Shown: positions 24,783 through 35,326, counted from the first letter of the stretch. The stretch: DNA of 64,000 nucleotides from Hymenochaete sp. R1 (GCA_019400425.1 JAFREE010000089.1:37607-101606); one strand, 5' to 3'. Numbers and translations: made by a program. The notes: a model not told the origin generated them from the letters alone.

Positions 24783-25477
24783 TGTTTCAGTATCGTATTG
24801 TATCTATATGGTCAGTACGTTCAGTGCTGTTAGGTTGACTACTTGCTAAAAACGAATGTGGGATTAGCAGAATATGTGTGCGCGTTTGAAGACCCGGGGG
24901 CTTGTACTAGTACTAGCAAGGAGTGGGGTGATACTGTGCGCTCTGCGCTCAGTAGTAAACAGTAAAAGACCAAGTGTTCGCCAATTTCCTTCGCCTTTGG
25001 ACCTTATATTGCCTTCTTCCTGTTCTCAGGTACTTCTTTGCGCCTCCAAAGTGCGAGCTATCATATAACGTGGAAAAACCTAATGGAAGTGGCTTACAAG
25101 GCTCTTGGCCTATGAGTGCAAAGTGAGTTATGAATACACTTATAGTCGGAGTTTCGTGTTCCTATATTGACTTGAATCACGCGCAATGTTAATGGATTGC
25201 ATAATTCCAGGCCAGTAAGAAATACTGGGCGTGCAACTGGGATCTGGTGGTCTCTTACTTGCAAATCAGGAAAAGATATTCTTGGACTTGCGCGCAAACA
25301 CACGGCGTTATTTTGAATTTCTCACTCAACTTCAACACTTATACACAAAGACAATGGTATTACCACTTATACAACTTGAACTTTACAACATTGACAAGAA
25401 AGTACGAGATCACAAGGAAGAAACAAGATGCACGAGAAGACGTGGATTCGGAGATGATCGGATATCGTATGCGTGCT
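24783..25477. other. intergenic region with a GTACTAGTAC palindrome
   Basis: No gene is recognised. A palindromic core (GTACTAGTAC, near 24904) lies about 120 bases upstream of the double-psi beta-barrel start and resembles cores near 11030 and 30045. Confidence 0.4.
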
Positions 25478-25974
25478 TCAGACGGTAGCGTGGACACCCT
25501 GGTGCGGGACGTTCTGCGCAAAGGAAAGCGATTATATATCAGCCAACATGATCGATGAGATGATTCTGCATAATGACGGCGCGGCCATCGGACGGACGGA
25601 TAGAAGTACAGAAGTACGTACCTCCTTAATATCTAACGCGCGCGCGAGAGCGTCAAACTCGGAGTTGGTCGGCTTCTGCTTGCCAGTGCACACTACATGA
25701 CATATAGAAACAAATCAGTACCACAATATCTCTTTCTCAAGAACTCGAGCTGTTTGTAAAGCATGGCTTCTTTTGTCTCGTTTTGACTTGACTCGACTTC
25801 GACGACGAGAAGAACCAGGAAGAAATGCTATGGACAATAGATCCCGGACAAACGAGACGCACCGTCGATAACATGCTGCTCATCGCGACCGATGGCGCTC
25901 GCAATCTGCGAGTACGACCAGCCTTTACGATCCTTCGCTGCGGCCAAAGCTTTGCACGTAGGGTCTTGAGCCAT
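25478..25974 (-). CDS. 72-residue cyanase N-terminal-domain-like protein
   Basis: Three exons (from the ATG at 25974 to about 25866; about 25698-25629; about 25516-25478) join to a 72-residue protein. It opens MAQDPTCKALAAAKDRKGWS and continues YSQIASAIGRDEQHVIDVCT, GKQKPTNSEFDALARALDIK and ENVPHQGVHATV. This resembles the helical N-terminal domain of cyanate hydratase (the alpha-helical bundle with a helix-turn-helix-like fold), which in the enzyme is followed by a catalytic domain of about 70 residues. That second domain, with its catalytic Arg, Glu and Ser, is absent here; the stop comes directly after the C-terminal HATV. It therefore should not be an active cyanase. It might bind a cyanase or act through the helical fold alone; both are speculation. 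The splice junctions restore a single uninterrupted fold (G|TG making Val of IDVCTG), which supports the model. Confidence 0.72.
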
Positions 25975-26101
25975 CGTCAAATCAAAAAATTCGATTGGGA
26001 AAAGGCGAGGCGAAGTGGTTTGTAGACTCAAGAATGCGCCGAGTAGAGGATAGGAGTTCAAGCTGCGGATAGGGGTGTATTGGGAGGTCTCAGCGGAAGG
26101 C

Positions 26102-26108
26102 TTATATA
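26102..26108 (-). promoter_or_regulatory. TATA box of the cyanase-domain microprotein
   Basis: On the minus strand a TATATAA lies about 130 bases upstream of the ATG at 25974. It supports a real, separately transcribed gene. Confidence 0.45.
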
Positions 26109-28051
26109 CGCGCTGGGATGGGTCATGGGAAGATGGAAGGCGTCCTCGAGGATAGCACGCCCCTTATCGTTCCTATCTTGCCGATATCAATTGACAATTG
26201 TCTACCAGTGGTACGTCCATCAATCATCACTCAGTGTGCGCCTATTTTCTTTGCATAGCGTATAGCACTCGCGCTCCATGTGTGATTTTCATCCGAAGTC
26301 CGAGACCTCTTGCGCCCGGAGCCTTTTTATGTGGCTGGATTCCACGCCACGCGGGGCACTCGTACTCCATCGATCGGCTTTGCGGACGTGTGCGTGCACC
26401 GTCACCATGACCGTGGCTGCTTCGTACGACTACAGCTGAACTTCAAAGCAAAATTATCCTTCAAGAGGGGACTGGAGTAGTACAGTGCTGGCATCAAGCA
26501 TGTATTAGCGCTTTGATCTTCATAATGAGATGAAATAATCATGTTCATGGACATGAGCGAGGCGCTTTCCATTCACCGAATCTGTATCACAGGATCTTTC
26601 ATCGCCATGTTCCGTTCATATCCCGCATGCAGATAATACCAAAATTAGATAGCACCAAAAACACAATGAAAGAGCGTATAATTATTGACCCAATGAACGA
26701 CCTCCTATTCCATCCTCACACGAAACAAATGCTTTGTCTCCACACGTGTGATTTTTGCAAATCCGCTCAAGAACCACCTTTACTGGTAGGGCACGCACAC
26801 ATCTACGTTGAGTAGCACAGGAGCTCCAGATTTGAATACACTGGCGGAACCAATGCCAGACCCATGACATAACTACCTACTGTTGTGGTACGCACTAGTA
26901 CTGGCAGGACTTGTAACAGTGGCGTTGATGTCACTTCAAAAGGAAGGGGAAAGGAGAGTCCTATTTCGAGACACGAAACGAAACGTGCGCGGCATAATCC
27001 ATATAGACTCGGAGTGCTGATGTGATGGGAACTCGAGACCACGGGCAACGTCCATGTAAACCTCATAATCAAAAGCTCATGACTGGTCAATCAAACCACT
27101 CATCCCCACACATACACGGATGTGCTTCAATTCCCTGATCGAGTGCATGGCTTTATACGGAAGGAAGCAGATACACCGGCCGAATCACGCATCCTAATCA
27201 ACTTTTCATGAGCATCGAGCATCAATCTGGGCCGAGAGAGAGATCAGAGATCATACAGGCCTGCATTGTACCGTACTTCCAAGCCGTACCGTTCCACTGT
27301 TTCACTTTCTCCAATATCATACACGACAGAACCGGCGCTAGACTTAGGGAAGCACGGGGGTGGACAAAGTTCTGGGTAGTCCGGAGTCCCAGACTCGGAG
27401 TTGCACCGTTCACGTTCTATTAGTAGATCTACCGGGCCAGGATGTGCTGCAGCTTAATGTTGAAACAACGCGTTCGTTATATGCCTCATAGTAGTATTGA
27501 GCCTCGAGTCTTGAGCCTTCGAGTCTTCGAAAGCGTCCATGGTCCGTACCAGTGGCCTCACCTCACCCGGTTTGAAATCCGAAGAGAAATCGGAATCGGA
27601 AAGACAGATTAAAGAGTATCGTACATGCCGATATCTCGGTAATAAATGAAGTATGCCGTGATTGCTGTGGGATTGATATCAGTTTGGGGAATTTTTCGTG
27701 AATGAAGAGAGGTGCAGAGCAAGATGGCGGGTCGTGTTGTCGTGTTCACTCGAACCGTTCATGTCGTCAGTACCGCAGTGGCTGTTCCAGTTCCGGTCCC
27801 ACGCCGGCTGATCCGGCTGGACCTACTGCCTATTTCGGTGAACGGTTTCTCATCCGCCCGTCGGGCCGCGACGCGTTGTTGTCCTCCCTCCCAACGACTA
27901 TGAACATCTCTCCTCGTCGGACCTCAACTTCATTGTTCTCTGATCCTTCCCGTCTCAAGAGCTGCTCACCTACGCACGCTTGCAAATAAGGAGCTATCAG
28001 CTTCTTTGCAAAACTGTGACGTCAGCTGTAGTCACGATCATATGGTAAATT

Positions 28052-28099
28052 CCTCCCCTCCCCTCCCCTCCCCTCCCCCTTTTTTTTCAAAAAAAAAAG
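28052..28099. repeat. (CCTCC)n tract followed by T and A runs
   Basis: Five or more CCTCC-type units are followed directly by a poly-T run and then a poly-A run. On the minus strand this gives consecutive GGGG runs that could form a G-quadruplex, and the T/A part could form a short hairpin. It is simple sequence with no shown role. Confidence 0.7.
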
Positions 28100-28562
28100 C
28101 ATATCACTATGCCAAGTCCAAGCTTGATATATGTTCTTGACGTAAGTAATTCTCATCGATTTTAATCCAAGTAGATATTCTAATTACTATCATGATGCTA
28201 GCTCTAGGATTCATCTATAGCTTTTTCCTTGAATCTCTTCCGAAATCCTAGGCGTAACAACGTATACTATTTTTAATACTGGTCAAGCTCACGATGATGT
28301 CAAACTTCTCGGGACAAATCTGAAGATTTGCGTAAGGACCCGTCACAGCCTAAATCCGATTCTTCACACTGCATTGTTGGACGTGGCTAGTAGCTACCAG
28401 CGCTTACAAGGAGATATCGCGTTCTCCGAGTCACTGTCTCGAGAGTCGAGACATAAAGTATTCTTCGCTGCCATTGAAAAAAGAAAAAAGAATTATGATA
28501 CTTATACCGTTTCAACACAGGCCCAGAAAAAGGGAATGCCTCTACATTGTCAACGACGATAA

Positions 28563-29066
28563 CTATGTCCCTGTCGAGCCAACGTTTCTCAAATGTACCA
28601 GACGGGTTGCCCCAGAACCTCCGGCGAACTTCTCCATTGTATCCTCCTTCGACGTCCCATATTCCACCAGGAGATTCAGCGCTTTCTCGTCAAATGAGTC
28701 GGGAACGAATGTTTCCTTCGATCTGTTCTGTTCTGGATTTCCTGGGACAGGCAGCAAGCGCGAAACTAGGAGGGATTCTTCATTTCCCAAGCCCGATCTA
28801 CACGTATTCTCGATGGAGCAATAGAGGCGAGCAGATTTCTGAAGTTCCGGCAGTCTGTGCGACTATACAGTGCGCATAACTATGATCTCGTGTTCGCTTT
28901 TCGGCTTCTTCAGAGATATCATGATGACCCATCTTCGAGGAGAGTTGGATATGATCGCGCAGATTGAGGCGAAATCCGACAACTTTGACGGTCACTGTTG
29001 AGGGTGGTTTGTCAAGGAATTCATTACGATAGAAATAATGAGTTTACAATAACCTAGGTGTGCCAT
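28563..29066 (-). pseudogene. tandem-family copy 4, frameshifted
   Basis: This is one of four adjacent copies of a small unrecognised gene. A tiny first exon (ATG at 29066, MAHL) joins to TVKVVGFRLNLRDHIQLSSK, the family's conserved start. The frame is lost in the middle: relative to copies 2 and 3 there is one extra base between about 28850 and 28870 (the interval after HCIVAQT). After it the family sequence resumes in another frame (SARLYCSIENTCRSGLGNEE, then FVPDSFDEKALNLLVEYG). The C-terminus also differs from the intact copies. Either this is a decayed copy or a single base is wrong in the assembly. See the intact copies for what the product looks like. Confidence 0.65.
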
Positions 29067-29359
29067 GATTGGTACAGTTTGATAGTGAGTGTTGGCGGTC
29101 CAGAGTGAAGAAAAGAATTGACTCATAAAACTTATTAAAAGGCCGGCGTCAGACTACGAACGCGTCGAGGCTGCCTCAAGCTAAGCGACAAGTATGACTA
29201 TTACGCGTGTCTCTGGCGAGGATAGACAGCACGGGGGGTCATTGCAACGTGGCCATGTATGTGATGTAGTAGAATGAGACGATGAATAACAAAACAATAT
29301 GTTTTTTTTATACGTCCAGAGTTGACGATCCGATCCTACGCAGACTCGGACCAACAGTC

Positions 29360-29855
29360 TCAAAGGAACCAAATCTGTTCCCTAAGAACATCGGGAACTT
29401 CCATGTGCGTGAAAGTGACGAATCGCTTCATCGCCTCCTCGTTGGACATCCCATATTTCTCCAAAAACTTCAATGCTCTCTCGTCGAACGACTCGGGGAC
29501 GAATGGCTCCTTGGATTTGTTCTCGTCTGGCTTTCCTGCGACCCGCAACAGACGCGTAACCAGAATGAATTCCTCGTTTCCCAAGTGTGACCTGCACGTT
29601 TTCTCGAGCGGGCAATACAAGCGGCCGGATTTCTGGTTCTCAGCGTTCAGCGAGATCATACAAAATGCATAACAGGCCTCCCATGTCCGCTTTTCGGCTT
29701 CTCCTTCAGAGATACCTCCCATCTTCGAGGAGAGTCGGATTTGGTCGCGTAACGTGAGGTGAAACCCGACAACTTTGATGGTTACTGGCACTTTTCAGAA
29801 TCTATTTCGTTGTGAAGTTTAGACAAATACGCTTACTGCCTTTCATGTAGTCCAT
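29360..29855 (-). CDS. tandem-family copy 3, unknown function (149 aa)
   Basis: Two exons, a 19-nt first exon from the ATG at 29855 (MDYMKG) and a long second one, give 149 residues. The second exon starts MPVTIKVVGFHLTLRDQIRL. Conserved blocks shared with copy 2 are IKVVGF.LTLRDQI.LSS.MG, GNEEFIL.TRLL.V.G.P, EPF.P.SFDERAL.FL..YG and EEAMKRFVT.TH.EVP.VL. There is no signal peptide or membrane segment; the protein is likely cytosolic, with a beta-strand-like N-terminus and a helical C-terminal half. I do not recognise the family. It is closely related to copy 2 (30287-30790), and the same intron interrupts both after about the seventh to ninth codon, which shows gene duplication rather than retrotransposition. 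Confidence 0.7.
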
Positions 29856-30000
29856 GGTGGTGAAATGGTGGTGAAGAGTGAGCGCTTGAGATGATTGCAA
29901 GATGGGAGTAGAAAAGTATGGCGAGACCGTGCGAACTTCAAGTCGCGGGTATCATGATGAAGGGCTCGGCATCACCCAGACCTAGCACATAAGTAGGAAG

Positions 30001-30065
30001 GGGGGGGGGGGGAAGCTCAAATTTTCTACTGCTGCTTACTACCAGTACTAGTACTAGTAGTACCG
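30001..30065. repeat. poly-G run and TAC/CTAGTA palindrome between array copies
   Basis: A run of about 13 G is followed, after 20 bases, by nested palindromes built from AGTACTAGTACT (near 30045-30060). The palindrome core is the same type seen near 11030 and 24905. Confidence 0.55.
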
Positions 30066-30286
30066 ATAGTAAGTGGAAGCTACTGGCGCGCTTACTTCAC
30101 TCCAAGTTGGACGTGCCAGTGGTTCCATTGCCCCATCCCCTGCTTCAAAATCACCCTTATATTAGCCTGTAGACCCTTTCTCCCGCAGTAAAAAAAAACA
30201 TGACCATGGTGCATTGTCAAAATGACATCGGAAAAAAAGGTATATATATTGACAACGAGTCAACGACGAGGGTATCCCACGTTTCC

Positions 30287-30790
30287 TCAGATGAACCAAA
30301 CGTGCTGCTCCAGAACCTCGGGCACTTCGATGTGCGTCAGAGTGACGAACCTCTTCATCGCCTCCTCTTTGGACATCCCGTATCTGCCTAAAAAGTCCAG
30401 TGCTCTCTCGTCGAACGTTTGGGGGATGAAAGGTTCCTGGGATCTGTTCTCTGACGGTAACCCTGGGACCTCCAATAATCGCGTAATCAGGATGAACTCC
30501 TCATTTCCCAAGAACGATCTGGATGTATTGTCGATGGCGCAGTAGAGGCGGGCTGATTTCTGAACTTCTGAGTTCCTTGAAACCATACAAATGGCATAAA
30601 CTGTCTCATACGTCCTCCTTTCCGCCTCTTCTTCGGAGATATTCCCCATCCTCGAGGAGAGTTGGATTTGGTCGCGCAAGGTGAGACGGAATCCAACAAC
30701 TTTGACAGTTACTAGTAAAGGCATGTTTATTGGTACTTATTACACTGCGATATAGGGAGGCTCACATTTCCACGGGTCTTCCGAGTCCAT
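30287..30790 (-). CDS. tandem-family copy 2, unknown function (149 aa)
   Basis: The first exon (ATG at 30790, MDSEDPWK) is 25 nt long. After an intron of about 55 nt the second exon reads LTVKVVGFRLTLRDQIQLSS and runs open to the stop at 30287. The product is 149 residues, the same length as copy 3. Conserved blocks are RMGNISEEEAERRTYE, SARLYCAIDNTSRSFLGNEE, FILITRLLEVPGLP, PFIPQTFDERALDFLGRYG and MSKEEAMKRFVTLTHIEVPE. I do not recognise the family, and there is no signal peptide, membrane helix or obvious catalytic motif. The intact frame, the conserved first-exon/intron structure and conservative substitutions against copy 3 argue that the protein is made and under selection. Functions such as ligand binding or regulation are guesses and not supported. 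Confidence 0.72.
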
Positions 30791-30879
30791 GATGGTAGTT
30801 AAAAAGGGACGAAGTTGCCGGTCGGCGAGAAGAAAAGAGTCGGCAGATGACGAGTTTGCGAATTTCAAGACGCGACTCA

Positions 30880-31200
30880 CTTCCGGTGCCGGGGAACTTG
30901 GATGCGCACTGGCAATTCTTGTACAATATTAATATTGATACAAGCGGCCAGATGTCTGGTTTTCGGCCGTCTGCCAGTGTGCCACCATACAAGGTGCGAA
31001 ATAAACCTCCCAAGTCCGCTTTTCGGCTTCAACTTCTTCTTCAGAGATATTCCCCATTTTCGAAGACAGTCAGATTTGATCGCGTAAATTGACTTAATTG
31101 AGACGGAATCCAACGACTTTGATGGTCATTACGGGGCCGAAGACGTGGGTCAAAGGGGAAAAAACACTGTTAAATTATCATGAAGCTCACATTCATCCAT
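30880..31200 (-). pseudogene. tandem-family copy 1, pseudogene
   Basis: A short first exon survives (ATG at 31200, followed by a GTGAGC donor) and the conserved start TIKVVGFRLN is readable. It is then hit by two in-frame stops: a TAA after RLN and a TGA within RDQI.LSS. Further on the family text continues recognisably (KMGNISEEE, EKRTWEVYFAPCMV, ENQTSGRLY) before it fades near 30945. The copy is clearly dead and is the most diverged of the four. Confidence 0.75.
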
Positions 31201-31637
31201 GTTTGATATGACAGGACTTTAGAGAGAAAAAGAGGAGGCGGTTATAGTCGTGGACCGTGGTGAGCGACGAGTTAACACTGGGTTACGTCAACTTTGCCTT
31301 ACCTAATACTTCGCACAGTGCTGCAACCGGCTTCATGTTGCTACGCCGGTCTGAGAACTTACCCTTTTCGCGGAATCCATTACACTTATAAAACTTCCAG
31401 CGGATCAATGGTAGGTTTGTGAAAGCAAAGGTGCCATTTTTTTTCTGAAAATAAGCAAAGGGCTAACATAACGATGTAACAGGTTGAGGGAACAAGCTTT
31501 AAAGGAGCGACTGGGGTGAGTATTGGGGTATGCCACGGCTACATCGTGCTCAATAGTCCGAACAGTCCAAATAGAAACCAAAACCTACGGTTCGAAAGGG
31601 ATGGCATACAAATGTCGAGACGTTACAAATCCACAGT
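31201..31637. other. intergenic region between the tandem array and the Rds1-type gene
   Basis: No gene is recognised. It should hold the 3' end of the ferritin-like gene and the upstream region of array copy 1. Confidence 0.5.
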
Positions 31638-32623
31638 TCACGGGTTCGAAGCGGATGATGGGAAGTGGAAGGCCAGGATGGCAGGTCCAGCGACCGTGCT
31701 ATCGTCCGAGACGACAGTGCCGTTAGTCGAGACGATGGCGTATACCGTTCCCTGAAGCCCCTCCGGCAGCGCCACCCGCTTATTCTCGTCAATCTGCGCG
31801 AACAGGGTGTCCAAACCCGTGAACAGCGCCAAGTACTTGACGCTCTGGTCCTGCTCGTCGTACGCAAGCTGCACCGTCGAGCCAGCAGCGTACGAGGACC
31901 CGTCCGCGTTTACGGTGAGCGTCGGGAAGGCCTTGAAAGGGAGCGTAGGGTTCGAATCGGGGCATTTGGTGATGAAGGATGCTGCGAGCGAGAAGACTTG
32001 GTTCTGGTTGAGCGGGACGTCGAGGGCGCCGGACCAGGGCTCTTTGTGGAGGACGGCTGAGTTCACCCAGGCGGCGTGGCGCGCCTCGGTGGTGAGGATG
32101 GCGCCTGCGGCGGTGAGGACGGTAGGGTCGCTCAGGAATTGGGCGGCGCCGAGGTAAGCTGAGGTACCGACGCCCTCGAGAGCGGTGGAGAGAGCGGCGA
32201 ACGACTGAGGGTCGGTGTACGGGCTATATGCATCGGATTATGTCAGCCTCAACTCAAGTCATCATCACGTTAAGATGATTATTTTTAATATAGCTCGAAT
32301 ACTGACAAGTTGTACTCGCACGCCTGGACTGCGTCGTTTCCGAGCGCCTTTGTCAAAAAGTCGACATGGGCCGCCTCATGCTGGCCGATCTGTGCGAACC
32401 GGCCTCGGACCCAGTCGGGAAAGCCTGCCTGCTCGAACGCGGAGGCGTCGAACTGGCCGAGAGCACCTGAGTAGAAGGTGTTTTCGAGGTGCTCGAGGGT
32501 TAAGGCGTATTGGAGGATCTGGGTGGCTGTCGGCGCGGTGGCATCCCTCTTGAGAGGGGTGGCGATGGAGAGGGTGGGGACGACGAGAGCGACGAGGGGC
32601 GTGAAGTAAGTAGAGGACCTCAT
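31638..32623 (-). CDS. secreted ferritin-like protein (Rds1 type)
   Basis: The ATG at 32623 opens a signal peptide (MRSSTYFTPLVALVVPTLSI); the total length is about 300 residues. One intron interrupts the gene (about 32307-32225), joining CEYNF to PYTDPQSFAALSTALEGVGT. The ferritin-like four-helix core has acidic/His pairs that could bind two iron ions: E44 and E47 in LTLEHLENTFY, E83 and H86 in GQHEAAHVDFL, E122 in LEGVGTSAYLGAA, and E152 and H155 in TTEARHAAWV. A C-terminal beta-rich part follows. The family includes fission-yeast Rds1, a stress- and nutrient-responsive protein. Secretion is inferred from the signal peptide. The enzymatic role of the family is unknown. Confidence 0.9.
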
Positions 32624-34275
32624 TGTGAAATGTGGGAAGAGATGGACGAAGGGGGGAGGGCAGGGAGTACGGAGGAATCGTAAGTGTAAGGTAGACGGAC
32701 GGACTGACGAAATAGACACCCTAAGGAAAACAGAAACAATATTCGAAAAGTTGAAGACACTTTATACACTTTGGGAAACCCACTCAGACTCAGAGGCTAG
32801 CAGATTGACTGACGGGCTTCTCGGGCGAGAGGCAGTTCAGATCGAAAGAAAGGGCTGGTCATATGCGCTCAAGGCGAGGGGCGCGCCGCCTTGGACTAGG
32901 GCGGGCTATCCATCATCCACACCCCGCCGCGCGTCGGGCGCGTCGGTCACTTCAAGAGTGGATCGACTTTGCGTGAGTTTAAAATTAATATTCTGACTGG
33001 CTGACTGGCTGACATCGTAGCTGATTTGCGCGGCTTCTCTTTGACAGCCCATTCCATGCTAATTGGGAGTGAAATGAACGTCAGGAGACTAGTACTGGTT
33101 CCAGAGTCGGTGTTGTTCTTACCACTCTGCGCGCCCTGGTCGTGATTCGATACTTCGATACTTCGTGCGGATCTCATTTCATTCCCATCGAGCGCCCAGC
33201 AATTGGGTCCACCTGTGCTGGCTGCTTGATGCTGTGTATACATACATACATTCGGTCACTTGACGAATCAACGAAAGGTCGGCTAGGATCCACAGCCAAT
33301 CATCTCTCAGACGACCCGTAATATCAAAACAAGAGAATGTACCGAGAACTTCGCATTGGCGGGGCTGTCGATGCTGATGCTCCCTCATTGGCTAATCTTT
33401 TCGGCAGCCAATCAAAGTTGAGCCCTTCTATCCTCGATGGTGACACCTTCGATTCCTCGACGTTTCGTCCTTTGATCGCCGCCGCGCACATCGCCGATCT
33501 TCTGCGGAAGGGACTTCCATTGGCTCCCTCTCCGACCTCAAACGGAAAGACCGAAGGGAAAAGAAGAAGATCTAGAGCAGAGCGCGAAAAGAAACGAACG
33601 AAGAAAAATCTTAACCTTTCAATTCTCATCATCGACGATGGGAACGACGAACCCTGACCGGCCAGTCAACACATGATCGAGTCGAGCCCGAAATGGCGCG
33701 AGAGACACGACACGACGTGTCAAAAATGACATCATTTTTTGTGTGCTGCCATGATGTGAAAATGTGAAATAGTTGAGGGTGAACGTGACGTAACGCGATC
33801 GTGACAGACGTTAAAAATAGACACACAGAATTGGCGGTTGACACCTTAGTTATTTAGTGCATCTATCACTCGAGGGTGTTGCATAGTTACTTGAGCCTGT
33901 CAAAAGAAAGAGAAAGTTTCTGAAGCCTCGCACGCCAACTTTAAGCGTGTTTCATCGCATATTGACTTGAATCATCTTGCGTTTTATCAAAATATAAATA
34001 CAACACTAGTGCTTTTCTAGGAATTGCATGCGACACTTCATAGGAATGTAAAATACATGTGCGTGAAACGGAATAATCAAGAGTGCAACCAATCTAGCGA
34101 ATGAGTCAGGCGATTTACATACATTTTGGATCTTTGTCTTCAGAAAGTGAAAGTGTTTACATCTTCGTGCATCGTTGGCGATAATCGTCGCGAAAAAAAA
34201 AGTCAAAAAGAAAAGACAGAAAGACAAGCAAGTACAGAGCTGCAGAGAAACGAGCGCACGCGCACTGGCATACCT
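32624..34275. other. intergenic region with a doubtful small ORF
   Basis: This is about 1.65 kb between two minus-strand genes. It should hold the promoter of the Rds1-type gene and the 3' end of the following gene. The only frame of note is at 33337 (listed separately with low confidence). Confidence 0.4.
33337..33657 (+). CDS. doubtful small ORF, 106 codons, basic C-terminus
   Basis: This single open frame starts MYRELRIGGAVDADAPSL and ends with a strongly basic stretch (KRRRSRAEREKKRTKK) followed by an acidic tail. I do not recognise it, and the opposite strand is also open over the same interval. It could be a real short nuclear-type protein or chance. There are no supporting splice sites, promoter or homologue in the window. 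Confidence 0.22.
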   Translation: MYRELRIGGAVDADAPSLANLFGSQSKLSPSILDGDTFDSSTFRPLIAAAHIADLLRKGLPLAPSPTSNGKTEGKRRRSRAEREKKRTKKNLNLSILIIDDGNDEP

Positions 34276-35326
34276 CTACCGCCGCCGCCTCCTTCCTGCC
34301 TTCCCGCGTCCCCCACCATTCACGCAGTCCGACCGAGGACATCCGCCCTCAGCCTCTTCAACCTCCGCGTAGCGCCGACTACCCCCGTCATCGTCTGTAC
34401 CGCCACTCGCAGCGACGACCTCATGCTCTGCTCTAGGCCACCCCTTACCCTCCCGCTGCGCGTCTCTCGTTAGGCAGTATCGACAGCCTTTGATACGTTT
34501 GGCGCTTTCCTTTGGAGTGATGAAGTGTATGCTCTCCTGCACTTGAGCTTGGGCTTGGGCGTGGGCGTGGGCTTGGGTGATAAACGAGCTCGTGGTTGAC
34601 AGGGAAGACCTGGAGCTGGTCGTGGTGCTGGTGCCCGTATGGCTCTTTGAACGAGAGGAAGTGCGACCTGAATGGATTAGTGAAAAAAAAATATTAGTCA
34701 GTTAGTCAAAAGCTGTATTCGAGAAGAAAAAAAGAACGAAGACGCGTACCACGAGTATTGGATGGGTCGGCTGTGACTGTCGTTCCCATGGACATTGTAG
34801 ATGTTGGTTTATGGTCCGAGTCCGCAGTTTCCCGTACAAGATGTTCCCATAAGCCTTCCTTCATCGTCGACGTTTGCGTGTCTGCTGCTGCCGCCGCCAC
34901 CATCTTCGTCCCGGTTGAAGGAGTCGCCAACTCTCCTACTGGTACTCCTCCCCTCGGTCTCAACACCCTCCCTCCTTGTGATCGACCCGAACCCGCCGAT
35001 CCAGAATGCATTCTCTCGAAGCTCGCCTCCGTTTCTTCGCTAACGTACGGGATAGGAATAGGCAAAGGAACTGGGACGGGTGAAGGTGGAGGTACAGGCA
35101 AAGGACGGGGTGTCACCGAACGCATCGACGCCAAGGTTCTCGCAGCGTCTTCTGTCTCTTCTTCCGTCGGCGTCGCGAGCTCGTCGATCTCCTCTGATGT
35201 CGTGGCACCCATGTCATTAGAGTTGTAGCCCGTCCCACGATCAGAATCGGGTGCGACGGTGTTGAAGTGGTGAAGTGGAGGAGCCTTCGCGCAGAATGAG
35301 TGTGGGTAATAGGGCTTGAAAGCCAT
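34276..35326 (-). CDS. unrecognised low-complexity protein, about 325 residues
   Basis: Two exons (about 35326-34749 and 34674-34276) join in frame across a GTACGC...TTCAG intron. The protein starts MAFKPYYPHSFCAKAPPLHH. A Glu/Thr-rich stretch, a striking Pro/Val/Ile repeat (PLPVPPPSPVPVPLPIPIPY) and a Ser/Thr-rich region follow. The second exon opens with another Ser/Thr run, then the repeat QAHAHAQAQAQ coded by a hexanucleotide repeat. Next come a conserved-looking core (ESIHFITPKESAKRIKGCRY, CLTRDAQREGKGW) and an Arg-rich end. No domain is recognised. Such proteins are usually disordered; location and role are unknown. Confidence 0.5.

Larger units (their letters stand above)
25975..28562. 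other. gene-poor region of about 2.6 kb
   Basis: Apart from the promoter of the preceding gene I can support no gene here. Frames such as 27702-27989 (plus) and 26803-27090 (minus) have no homology signature and no consistent exons. The region holds a pyrimidine repeat at 28052-28079 followed by T and A runs. Confidence 0.5.

Noticed and set aside
24439..24849. Plus-strand ORF of 136 codons rich in Ala/Val/Leu
   Set aside because: It is the antisense shadow of the Ala/Ser/Thr-rich stretch of the minus-strand gene.
29360..29615. Alternative frames overlapping the tandem array on both strands
   Set aside because: Only the listed minus-strand frames are conserved between copies.
31940..31965. 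tRNA-like B-box text (GGTTCGAATCGG)
   Set aside because: Lies inside the ferritin-like coding exon; no cloverleaf could be formed around it.
31665..32060. Plus-strand ORF of 131 codons
   Set aside because: Shadow of the Rds1-type ferritin-like gene on the minus strand.
34758..35228. Plus-strand ORF of 156 codons
   Set aside because: Opposite-strand shadow of the Pro/Val-rich gene at 34276-35326, which is joined across a good intron.
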